Below are positions 17,297 through 24,728 of a DNA stretch of 64,000 bases, in pieces. The notes under the pieces are model-generated. The model was given only the letters and a program-made list of their open reading frames with translations. It ran no database searches and had not been told where the DNA came from. A program made the position numbers and the translations under genes. This DNA is from Blautia pseudococcoides. GTDB taxonomy: Bacteria; Bacillota; Clostridia; Lachnospirales; Lachnospiraceae. The DNA is taken from positions 3,017,001 to 3,081,000 of the forward strand of contig NZ_CP015405.2 in NCBI RefSeq assembly GCF_001689125.2, in the 5' to 3' direction. How positions within the stretch are numbered: position 1 is the first letter of the stretch; each line of letters opens with the position of its first letter.

Positions 17297-17459
17297 AAGA
17301 CTCCATCCTGTATCCCTGTGCCTCCATAGCCTCCCGATTCCTCTGTTCCTTCTTTTTCTGCTGCCACCATGGCCGATAAAACCTCTGGTATTCCTCCTCC
17401 GTAACCTCCATCTGGATTTCTTCCCTGCCATATTTGATAGTGATCTTTCTTTTTTGCAT
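17202..17459 (-). CDS. Small basic phage protein, possible fused or frameshifted gene
   Basis: Starts MQKRKITIKYGREEIQMEVTEEEYQRF; the segment YRPWWQQKKKEQRNREAM is strongly basic and recalls the N terminus of small sigma-like proteins of mobile elements, but the match is weak. After about residue 55 the frame runs over the DUF4406-like remnant in another phase, so the native C terminus was probably lost. RBS (GAGAGGA) lies before the ATG. First gene of the early operon after the terminator at 17523-17566. Confidence 0.45.
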   Translation of the reverse strand: MQKRKITIKYGREEIQMEVTEEEYQRFYRPWWQQKKKEQRNREAMEAQGYRMESYEEWNLGVRGGYRGHGTGNTVCCGAWHPHLV

Positions 17460-17522
17460 TCAGCATTCCTCTCTTTACCTTGCGGTAAAGCCAGAAAAAC
17501 TGACTGCCATCTTTCAAAGCGC

Positions 17523-17566
17523 AAAAAAAGACCGCAGGAATCCATTGGTCGGATTTCCTACGGTCT
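17523..17566 (-). terminator. Strong intrinsic terminator or attenuator at head of prophage early operon
   Basis: On the minus strand, a stem of about 15 bp (AGACCGTAGGAAATCC / GGATTCCTGCGGTCT) with a seven-base loop is followed by seven T (17529-17523). It stands about 64 bases before the first early gene, so it would stop transcription coming from the right unless it is read through. Confidence 0.75.
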
Positions 17567-17892
17567 GAAATTTTATGACTATCACATGGGGCATGCCCCG
17601 GTGGATGTTTTATTCGCTTTTTAAAAGTGCTTCCTATTACATAGCACATATATTCTATATTTATCATAATTGTCTTTTGGGTAACTGCCATCTCATAAAA
17701 AATATTTATTTTGAATAAACACCTTTGATTTTCAGGCATTGTCTCTCTCCTTTCCGGCAGTACCGCACATATTCATAGAATGCCTATGGTTTTCTATGGC
17801 TCGTTGCATGAGCCTATTTACCATAAACTTCCATGTATATGAAGTATTCCCTTCCAGGTAAAACTTATATTAATTTGTCTGTGGTCAAAGTA
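17567..17892. other. Leader region of the prophage early operon
   Basis: No convincing gene. On the minus strand it holds GGCTC-N7-GAGCC and CATAGGCATTCTATG-type hairpins. A GGAGAGAG ribosome site stands before an ATG at 17739, but that frame runs straight through the terminator stem. A transcribed leader is likely. Confidence 0.4.
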
Positions 17893-17930
17893 ATAAAAAA
17901 GAAACAATCCAAATAATCTGACTGTTTCTT
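17893..17930 (-). terminator. Terminator of the HrgA-like gene
   Basis: Minus-strand AAGAAACA / TGTTTCTT stem with a 16-base loop followed by TTTTTTATT, starting 11 bases after the stop codon at 17941. Confidence 0.75.
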
Positions 17931-17940
17931 TTCCTTCCTG

Positions 17941-18882
17941 TTATTCAATAATTCCTTTTTCTCTTAACTCCCTGCTGGCGGTCTCCTCGTCTTCATAAAC
18001 CCTGTCATATCTGCTTTTTATTTTCCCGACCTTGATATCTTCCATCAAATCATTGAGAAAACTTTTAAAATTCCGGTTATCATCCACCAGCCGGTTTATC
18101 GTATCCCAGTCAAGGGAATCCTTCTCCTTCGCTGAAAAGAGTATCTCACTCTGCATAAAGTGTTCAGCGTCCACCCGGATTACCCCAATGCCAAAGGCAT
18201 TATTCAGCCTCCGCAACTCATCCATCAGTTCCGGTTCCTCCGATATATGTAGCGCAGCCAGGTATCCCTCATGCGCCCAGCTTGAATTTGATACTGCCTG
18301 GAAATAGCATTCCCGCAGGTTGGACAAACTCAGACTAATCTTCATCTCAAAGGAATACAGTTTATATGGATTGACCTTCAGCACATCGAACAGCTTCAGT
18401 GTATTATCCGTATAAGAATCAAACGGAAAATGAACCCCTACGATATCGGGATGCAGCCATCTGTTCTTACCGCTTTTCTCCCTCTTGGAAACTTCGTGAT
18501 AAATGGTTTTTGTCATGCATTTAAAATGCTCATCTGCACAGACAAAGCTGGACAGAAGAATATGTAAATCCCGTTCATGAAACCTGCCCGTCTCCCTGCT
18601 GCTATCCGTTTCCTGAATTTCTTCTAGGTCTGATGTGAAATCTTTTCCTTTCAGATAAAATTTCGCTGGTCTTTTACTTATCTGTGTAAATATCGACTCC
18701 TGATTATTTTTTAGATCAACGTAAATCCTGGCCGATAACGTGCGGACAGGTGTCTTTCCGGATGAACCCAGCTTCCCGTCAAGCCCCCGTTTACATCCCG
18801 CCGCCCACATCTCCTCCACGGATAATGGCCTGTTCGAAGCCTCTAATACCTCTTTTGCAAAATCAATAAAACCAAACGCCAT
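17941..18882 (-). CDS. HrgA-like protein with N-terminal HARE-type HTH
   Basis: The 313-residue protein begins with a winged-helix HARE-HTH-like domain (FIDFAKEVLEASNRPLSVEEMWAAGCKRGLDGKLG...TPVRTLSARIYVDLK), a module found with restriction enzymes and chromatin factors. The C-terminal part (HERDLHILLSSFV onwards, with SFEMKISLSLSNLRECYFQAVSNSSWAHEGYLAAL) resembles an endonuclease-like fold; E-x-K in FEMK is a candidate catalytic pair. HrgA relatives are linked to restriction-modification loci, and this one stands beside a methylase, restriction enzyme and Vsr. AAAGGAG precedes ATG 18882. Whether it cuts DNA is unknown. Confidence 0.72.
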   Translation of the reverse strand: MAFGFIDFAKEVLEASNRPLSVEEMWAAGCKRGLDGKLGSSGKTPVRTLSARIYVDLKNNQESIFTQISKRPAKFYLKGKDFTSDLEEIQETDSSRETGRFHERDLHILLSSFVCADEHFKCMTKTIYHEVSKREKSGKNRWLHPDIVGVHFPFDSYTDNTLKLFDVLKVNPYKLYSFEMKISLSLSNLRECYFQAVSNSSWAHEGYLAALHISEEPELMDELRRLNNAFGIGVIRVDAEHFMQSEILFSAKEKDSLDWDTINRLVDDNRNFKSFLNDLMEDIKVGKIKSRYDRVYEDEETASRELREKGIIE

Positions 18883-19305
18883 ACCTGTTTCTCCTTTGTC
18901 TTTTTGTATGAATGAATATACCGGGGAACCCCAGAACGATGTGATTTAAGAACCGTGATGTCAGATAGAAATAGTGTAAATGATGGACAAGTATTTTTCA
19001 AGTATTATCTCGTTAATTTCGGAGAATTTCTATTTGTTCACCTACTCTTCTCTTTAATCCACATTTCCAAAACAAATTTTAAATACTGTCTCAGCAAGAT
19101 ATTAGGACACTTCTTTTATTATTTTTGTTTAATATCTAGGTTTTTCTATTTTAAAAAACCCAGTTTTATTCCATTTTTTTATTTATATATGATATATTTT
19201 ATAAAATTTTAATAATTTTTAAGGGTTTTTATTGTATACAAAACCTTTGTAATATGTTATTCTATATTCATCAAAAACTTGTCCAACACATAAAGGAGAA
19301 AAAAT
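18883..19305. other. AT-rich region upstream of the restriction gene
   Basis: 423 bases, very A+T-rich from about 19000 to 19260, with no supported gene. The right end should carry the promoter of the restriction gene. A near-palindrome (TTGTATACAAAACCTTTGTAA, 19 or so bases) around 19230-19250 could be an operator. AAAGGAG at 19292 is the ribosome site for the gene at 19306. Confidence 0.4.
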
Positions 19306-20409
19306 ATGAGCGTTATTACAAACAATGGATTTACAGTTGCAGAAATGATCAATCTATTAAGTGCCCTTCCCAAAGGAGCAGAATATCCGTATATAAATAA
19401 TTCAACACATACGGTTGTCACAATTGAAGAGATTATATCCCACTATGGTCCCATAACCATTAAGCGTTGGGATCCCACAAAAGGCGAAACAAAAAAAGTA
19501 GCAGAACCTTTGTCAATTTCAATGGCAATGATGAATCGTGTCGCAAATGCAATAACGAGCGGAACCCCAATTAATATCGACAGGCTGTTAGGTGCATCGT
19601 ATAATACGAGATCTGCCTTAGAAACGCTTTTATGTCATACTCCGCCATTTTACTACTGCTATCCCGGAAGAATCGAATTGATTCACGGAAAAACAAAAAT
19701 CAAGTCCGGGCATAAGCATGTTATTTATTTACCAGAAGAACCTCATGAAATGGGATTACTGTGTGAAAAAAAATTAGAACATCTTGAAATTAATGAAATA
19801 CCTTCCAAAAATGTCGTTTACAACGCTTTAGAGTTACCTGCTCACACTCCGCGATTGGGTAAAGTAGATACAAATGAAGACCGAATCCATTCTCAAATGC
19901 AAATGGCTATATATGAAATCGGGTGCAGTTTTTCCTTGAAAACCTATATAGCTCAAAATGATTCCAGTATACGTTATAAAGGAAAAATGTTAACTGAACA
20001 CGATAACATCGTAACAAGTCTAAGCGAGATACCTACTATTGGGGCTTTTGATGGTGCAGCTAATGCCGGAAAACTTATTGATGCAATTTGGTTAGGAAAC
20101 AAAAGTATTCCTGCTGTCTTTGAAGTTGAGCAATCCACCGGAGTAACGTCAGGACTGACCCGCATGTCAAATTTCAAGAAAACTCTTCCTGAATACCGTG
20201 GTATGAGATATATTATCGTTGCACCTGATGAATATCGTGATAAAGTAACCCGTGAAATCAACAAGCCAGAATTTGCCCATCTTCACGCGTACTACTTTCC
20301 ATATTCCGCAGTCAGTGAACTTCTTGGACTTTGTCAGGAACGTAAGCTCAAAGGGATTACCGAAGCTTTTATTGAAACTTTTCTGGATGATGTTTATACA
20401 AACCGTTAA
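19306..20409 (+). CDS. Probable type II restriction endonuclease (PD-(D/E)XK-like)
   Basis: The 367-residue product lies convergent to a C5 methyltransferase, with 40 bases and one shared terminator between. The likely catalytic strand pair is LIDAIWLGNKSIPAVFEVEQST: Asp, then E-V-E in place of E-x-K. That arrangement (ID-x-(L/I)W...FE-(V/I)-E-x-(S/T)T) occurs in a group of restriction-like proteins. LTRMSNF follows, as in those relatives. The N-terminal 200 residues are of unknown fold and may carry the specificity. AAAGGAG precedes ATG. Codon use and base composition are more A+T-rich than the host genes. Recognition site unknown. Confidence 0.72.
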   Translation: MSVITNNGFTVAEMINLLSALPKGAEYPYINNSTHTVVTIEEIISHYGPITIKRWDPTKGETKKVAEPLSISMAMMNRVANAITSGTPINIDRLLGASYNTRSALETLLCHTPPFYYCYPGRIELIHGKTKIKSGHKHVIYLPEEPHEMGLLCEKKLEHLEINEIPSKNVVYNALELPAHTPRLGKVDTNEDRIHSQMQMAIYEIGCSFSLKTYIAQNDSSIRYKGKMLTEHDNIVTSLSEIPTIGAFDGAANAGKLIDAIWLGNKSIPAVFEVEQSTGVTSGLTRMSNFKKTLPEYRGMRYIIVAPDEYRDKVTREINKPEFAHLHAYYFPYSAVSELLGLCQERKLKGITEAFIETFLDDVYTNR

Positions 20410-20414
20410 AAATA

Positions 20415-20444
20415 AGCCTGTACCTCATAAACGGGGTACAGGCT
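20415..20444. terminator. Bidirectional terminator between restriction and methylase genes
   Basis: Near-perfect AGCCTGTACC / GGGTACAGGCT stem with a loop of about nine bases between two convergent stop codons. Confidence 0.8.
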
Positions 20445-20449
20445 ATAAA

Positions 20450-21565
20450 TTATTGTCCAATAACCATTTCATCTAGATAGTCATGAATCGTTCTTGCAAC
20501 TCCACTTGACAACATATAAGGTACTCCATTCCCTATAGTTTTAAACATTGCTGTCAGCGTCATATCTGACGGTAAAACAAATTTTTCTGGAAGCGACTGA
20601 ATCGCTAATGCCTCTGCTGCTGACAAGCGCCTTGCATGATACGGATGAAGATGAACTTCATTATTACCATAGGCAGCAGTAGGCGAATATCTCCATCTGT
20701 GAAGCCGTTTATAACACTTTTTACTAACATCACCTTCTTGATATAGCTGCATTTTAGCAAGTCCTGCTCTAGGAACAAAATGGTGTTGTGCATTCGGATG
20801 AGTTTCAACATGATTCCGTTCAAACCAATATTGTACCGTCAGTTCTTCCGGAATGCCATCGGGCACTGGCCTTGTACCTCCCTCTACAAAATCTTGATTC
20901 TCCGGCCAAGGATATGCATTAATCTCTTCCATAGTGTATATCTGATATCTTAACCACGGAAAATCTATCAATTCATTTCCCATGTGATTCTTACCTAACA
21001 GTTCATTTTTTATTCCAAAAAACAAAACTCTGTCTCTGTCTTGGGGAGCTCCATATTCAAGAGCATTTGTCAATCGCTCAGCGGTACTATATCCCGCTGC
21101 ATGAACCATATTTTTTAATTCCTCGAAAAATGCTTTATGGCGTTTGGTACTCCATAATCCTTTCACATTTTCAAAAAGGAAAAAGTCTGGTTTTCTTTCC
21201 ACTATTAAATTAACATATGAAAGTGACAGTTTTCCATTATCTCCTTCCCTGCCACGGTTCTTTCCTGCAATCGAAAAGTCAGGGCAGGGGGGACCACCTA
21301 TGAATCCAACCAATTCCCCCCGTGCCCTTGCTGCTTCGATATTTCTGCTAAGTTCATCACGCTTTTCTGCATCAGTCAAAAATGCATTTACATCTCCTCT
21401 ATAATATCCGTATTCTGGCGGTTCAATTCCCATATTTTGCCTTGCATACTGGTATGCTCTCATAAATTCAGAATCATACTCATTTACAAAGGCTACATCA
21501 AAACCATTTGTTTCAAATCCTAAATCCAAAAATCCACTACCAGAAAAGAAAGAAAAAACTTTCAT
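20450..21565 (-). CDS. DNA (cytosine-5) methyltransferase of the restriction-modification locus
   Basis: Complete 371-residue C5 methylase: motif I FFSGSGFLDLGFE, catalytic motif IV GGPPCPDFS, motif VI FENVKG, motif VIII QDRDRVLFFGI, motif IX RRLSAAEALAIQSLP and motif X IGNGVPYML. The target-recognition region between VIII and IX is long (ends RWRYSPTAAYGNNEVHLHPY) and sets the site, which I cannot deduce. It would protect host DNA from the convergent endonuclease. The associated Vsr gene upstream is consistent with repair of T:G mismatches at methylated sites. Unlike the phage methylase at 4009, all motifs are intact. Confidence 0.93.
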   Translation of the reverse strand: MKVFSFFSGSGFLDLGFETNGFDVAFVNEYDSEFMRAYQYARQNMGIEPPEYGYYRGDVNAFLTDAEKRDELSRNIEAARARGELVGFIGGPPCPDFSIAGKNRGREGDNGKLSLSYVNLIVERKPDFFLFENVKGLWSTKRHKAFFEELKNMVHAAGYSTAERLTNALEYGAPQDRDRVLFFGIKNELLGKNHMGNELIDFPWLRYQIYTMEEINAYPWPENQDFVEGGTRPVPDGIPEELTVQYWFERNHVETHPNAQHHFVPRAGLAKMQLYQEGDVSKKCYKRLHRWRYSPTAAYGNNEVHLHPYHARRLSAAEALAIQSLPEKFVLPSDMTLTAMFKTIGNGVPYMLSSGVARTIHDYLDEMVIGQ

Positions 21566-21874
21566 CTAGTCAACTCCTTTATGTATCGTTCATATTAACA
21601 GCTTGCCTTACTTTTCATCTGTATACAGAAAAGTAAACTTTATCCTCCTCTCACAGGCATATACTGCTACCATATATCCCGTAAAAAGCCAAAAATTGCA
21701 AGTCTTTTATTTATAATTTTCTAGGTTTTTCCTTAATTTAATGCGGAAAAAACCAGTGTACCAAGTATATCAAATACTTTTCACTATTACAATCTTTTTT
21801 ACGTTATTATGTGATGTGCTTTAATCATTAGTTATAATATTTTATGATTATCATAACGGTACTACCCAGCCCTT
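21566..21874. other. AT-rich gap between vsr and methylase genes
   Basis: 309 bases with no supported gene. It must contain the methylase promoter if the gene is not read from vsr. I see no clear -35/-10 pair or operator by eye. Confidence 0.35.
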
Positions 21875-22318
21875 CTATTCTAATTCACTTTTTTCCATCA
21901 TTTGCTCAAAAATGGCTTCTCTTATGACCTGAACACATGCTTCCGGGTTTTTCTTTATATCTTTTCCCCAAAAACGTATTACTTTCCATCCAAGATAATG
22001 AAGCTCTTTCTCTATTTCATTATCGCGGTTCATGTTTCTCTCAATTTTCTTTATCCAGTATTCCCCTTTTTCGGAACGGCCTAACCGGGTTTTTAGAGCA
22101 TCCCAGTCTTTCCCATGGAAAAATTCACTATCACAAAATACAGCTATTTTGTATTGTGTTAGTGCAATATCTGGCTTACCAGGAAGTTTTTTATAATTTT
22201 TCCGATATCTATAACCATCATTCCATAAAGCCTTTCTTAATGCCAATTCAATCGAAGTGTCCTTTGACCTTATGTTCTGCATATTTTTTCGCCGTTGTTC
22301 TTTAGTAAGGACATCCAT
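21875..22318 (-). CDS. vsr: Very short patch repair (Vsr) endonuclease
   Basis: Nicks DNA 5' of the T in T:G mismatches made when 5-methylcytosine deaminates. The 147-residue product has the family opening LTKEQRRKNMQNIRSKDTSIE, then the catalytic strand LPGKPDIALTQYKIAVFCDSEFFHG with Asp in PDI, and CDSEFFHGKDW with zinc-type residues. The conserved RNMNRDNE and LGWKVIRFWGKDI follow. Full length. It lies upstream of the methylase on the same strand and belongs functionally to it. Confidence 0.93.
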   Translation of the reverse strand: MDVLTKEQRRKNMQNIRSKDTSIELALRKALWNDGYRYRKNYKKLPGKPDIALTQYKIAVFCDSEFFHGKDWDALKTRLGRSEKGEYWIKKIERNMNRDNEIEKELHYLGWKVIRFWGKDIKKNPEACVQVIREAIFEQMMEKSELE

Positions 22319-22458
22319 ACAACCACCACATTTCTGATATTAATAGTTACATTATACACCAATTTATTCCTTCCATGTTTTCCATTTCCGTTATAGTCCC
22401 CATAAAGTAATTGTAAAGATTAATTAACAAATACATAAGCTTATGTTATATGGATTTT

Positions 22459-22540
22459 TGCCGCAGAGTATATCTTCTGCCAGTTTGTATACACTTTTGC
22501 CAAATAGTATGGGTTTTGCCAGATTGTATCTTTTGCCCGA
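22459..22540 (+). repeat. Degenerate 17-20 bp tandem repeat (TTTTGCCA-N-GTAT)
   Basis: TGCC occurs at 22459, 22478, 22498, 22517 and 22534, each preceded by T's; the first four are followed 4-6 bases later by GTAT or AGTAT. Spacings are 19, 20, 19 and 17. It lies between the defence island and the 3' end of rlmD. Confidence 0.6.
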
Positions 22541-22666
22541 CAAAACCCTCATTTTCAAACTATCCGGCGTTAACCCCGTCCCCTTATCTGCGGAAACTTA
22601 TCCATCTCACCTTCCGCAAAAACACAACTCCATTTTCTCCAAATAGTCTCGCAAACCCGCCTAGAA

Positions 22667-24058
22667 TCAAGGTTTCCGCACGAGAAGCGTGACGGTCTCC
22701 ACATGCACCGTCTGACAAAACTGATCCACACAACAAATCCTCTCCACCCGATACCCTTCCCTCAAAAACAAATCCAAATCCCTAGCCAAACTACTCGGCT
22801 TACAGGATATATAAACCATCTTATCCACCCCATACCCCACAATTTTCGGCAACGCCTTCGGATGAATCCCATCCCTGGGCGGATCCAGCACAATGAAATC
22901 CGGCATCTCCTCAATCTCATCAATCACCTTCAGCACATCCCCCGCAATAAACCTGCAGTTTGAGATTCCATTCAGCTCTGCATTCTCCTTTGCCGCCTGC
23001 ACAGCCTCCTCCACGATTTCAACCCCAATCACCTTTTTTGCCACTGGCGAAAGAATCTGTGAAATCGTCCCCGTCCCGCTGTACAAGTCAAACACCGTCA
23101 TATCCTTTGTATCCCCAATATACTCTCTGGCCGTATTATAAAGCACCTCTGCCCCATATGAATTCGGCTGGAAAAACGAAAACGGCGTCACTTTAAACTT
23201 CAGCCCAAGAATCTCCTCATAAAAATAATCTTTCCCATACAAAACCCGCGTCTCATCACTCTGTACCATATCCGACAGCGAATCATTGATAATATGAAGA
23301 AATCCAACAATCTCCCCCTCCAAGGGCAGCGACAGCAGTTCTTCCTTCAGCATTTCCAGATCATGCTCCTCCTGGCTTGTAGTGACCAGATTCACCAAAA
23401 TCTCTCCGGTAGTATTCGCCCTCCTCAAAAGCAAATGCCGCAGATACCCCACATGCTGCATTTTCTTATAAAAGCTCACACCTCTGCTCCTGAAATACCC
23501 GCCCACACACCGTAGGATCTTCGTCATATCCTCATGCACCAGCTTGCAGTCAAAAGCATTCAGCACATCATACGTGCTTCCTTTCTTATGCAGCCCCAGG
23601 GCCAGCGGTCCGTCCTTATATTCGTCCCCAAAGGAAAACTCCATCTTATTCCTGTAAGCAAACTCCATGGGACTTCCCTTAATCCCCTCGAACACGTAAT
23701 CCGGGTTCCCGTCATCGTCCACCTGCCCGGCATCTGCTATGGCCTTATCCAGCATATTCTTAACCTGCTCTGCCTTCATTTTCAGCTGTTCTCCATACTC
23801 CATAGTCTGATACATACAGCCCCCGCAGTCCGGAAAAATACTGCATACCGGTCCGCGTTTCTCCATGGGGGATTTCTCCAGCACTTCCAGAAGCCTTCCC
23901 TCCAGGCGGTCTCCCCTCTTTTTATTTATCAGAAACCGTACCTTCTGGCCCGGAATTCCGTTTTTCACAATCACGGTCTTTCCATCTATCACAACTCGTC
24001 CCTTGTTGGGGAAGTCCACTTTTTCGATAATTCCTTCGTAAATTTCTCCTTTTTTCAA
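22667..24058 (-). CDS. rlmD: 23S rRNA (uracil-5-)-methyltransferase, RumA/RlmD family
   Basis: SAM-dependent m5U methylase of 23S rRNA (RlmD/RlmCD group). The order is: TRAM domain (about residues 1-60), iron-sulfur cysteines in CSIFPDCGGCMYQ, SAM motif FDLYSGTGTISQIL, VLDPPRDG, and the catalytic Cys in YISCKPSSLARDL. At 463 residues it is full length. The start is TTG at 24058 with GGAGG about ten bases upstream, a good site with an uncommon codon. Its 3' end borders the foreign AT-rich region; genes of this family are known insertion targets for mobile elements, so 22.4-22.67 kb may hold the right attachment site. Confidence 0.93.
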   Translation of the reverse strand: MKKGEIYEGIIEKVDFPNKGRVVIDGKTVIVKNGIPGQKVRFLINKKRGDRLEGRLLEVLEKSPMEKRGPVCSIFPDCGGCMYQTMEYGEQLKMKAEQVKNMLDKAIADAGQVDDDGNPDYVFEGIKGSPMEFAYRNKMEFSFGDEYKDGPLALGLHKKGSTYDVLNAFDCKLVHEDMTKILRCVGGYFRSRGVSFYKKMQHVGYLRHLLLRRANTTGEILVNLVTTSQEEHDLEMLKEELLSLPLEGEIVGFLHIINDSLSDMVQSDETRVLYGKDYFYEEILGLKFKVTPFSFFQPNSYGAEVLYNTAREYIGDTKDMTVFDLYSGTGTISQILSPVAKKVIGVEIVEEAVQAAKENAELNGISNCRFIAGDVLKVIDEIEEMPDFIVLDPPRDGIHPKALPKIVGYGVDKMVYISCKPSSLARDLDLFLREGYRVERICCVDQFCQTVHVETVTLLVRKP

Positions 24059-24082
24059 AACTATTCCTCCCGATATTATTGA

Positions 24083-24113
24083 ACAGAAAAAGAAGCTCCG
24101 GTTTCCCGAAGCT
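24083..24113 (-). terminator. Terminator after the small acidic membrane protein gene
   Basis: Minus-strand AGCTtCGG-gaaa-CCGgAGCT stem followed by TCTTTTTC. Confidence 0.65.
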
Positions 24114-24128
24114 CCCTATTACTCTTTT

Positions 24129-24371
24129 CTATTTGTCTTCATCCTCGTCATCGTCTTCAAAATAATCATCGAAGTCCTCGTCGAAGTCCTCGTCAAAATC
24201 TTCCAGATAATCCGGAGTGAAGAAACGGTATACTGCATATGCTATTCCGGCAACAGCAGCTACTGCTCCGATAATAGCCAGAATCCATAAGACGGTATTC
24301 TTATTTTTTTCTTCTTCTTTCTTCTGTAATGCTGTGATTAAATCCTCAATACGATTCATAGCCTGCACCAT
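24129..24371 (-). CDS. Small single-pass membrane protein with acidic C-terminal tail
   Basis: 80 residues (76 if ATG 24359 is used). A basic N-terminal helix (LITALQKKEEEKNKN) leads into one membrane span (VLWILAIIGAVAAVAGIAYAVYRFF), then a tail made almost only of Asp, Glu, Phe and Tyr. The repeated DEDF units in the tail are also repeats in DNA (GAAGTCCTC on the plus strand). Small proteins of this kind are common in Lachnospiraceae; function unknown. Confidence 0.75.
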   Translation of the reverse strand: MVQAMNRIEDLITALQKKEEEKNKNTVLWILAIIGAVAAVAGIAYAVYRFFTPDYLEDFDEDFDEDFDDYFEDDDEDEDK

Positions 24372-24728
24372 CCTCTCTTACATATGACATCCTGCACTGC
24401 TGCCCCGCCTATCCGGAGTTGCTGCCGGCTGTCTGTCAATCTGTGCCGAATGTGATTCTAATTTCTCTATTATGGTTTCCTAATAAAAAAAATTTCATTC
24501 GGCTTGTTTTTAATATTATATCACGATAGGCAGAATTTTACTATCCTTTATTCAATATTTTCATATTGATTTCCGGAAATATAAATTGTAATCTCAATTT
24601 CATCTGCTCATAGACCCACCAAAAAAGTTCTGTTAAATTCCGCTTATGCAAATCTTGTAATTAGGATCCCTCTGCAAACCCCTGGAATCATCCTCCACTT
24701 TCTACAGCTTCTGCAAAACCCTAAATCC
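24372..24728. other. Intergenic region between pcrA and small membrane protein
   Basis: 357 bases with no gene. On the minus strand a TATAAT box (24517-24512) preceded by a weak -35 probably drives the small membrane protein, with a leader of about 140 bases. No clear hairpin terminator after pcrA was found. Confidence 0.45.

Noticed and set aside
17293..17739. A 148-codon minus-strand frame with a good ribosome site at 17739
   Set aside because: The frame runs through the intrinsic terminator stem at 17523-17566 and overlaps the small early genes in another phase. Its sequence has no domain-like character, so I treated it as leader.
22459..22540. CRISPR array
   Set aside because: The repeat units are 17-20 bp, degenerate, and have no unique spacers between them; no cas genes are near.
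22450..22692. Small plus-strand frames across the tandem repeat before rlmD
   Set aside because: The frames only translate the degenerate repeats and have no ribosome site.
23534..24082. Plus-strand frame opposite rlmD
   Set aside because: Shadow frame; the rlmD frame on the other strand is complete and conserved.
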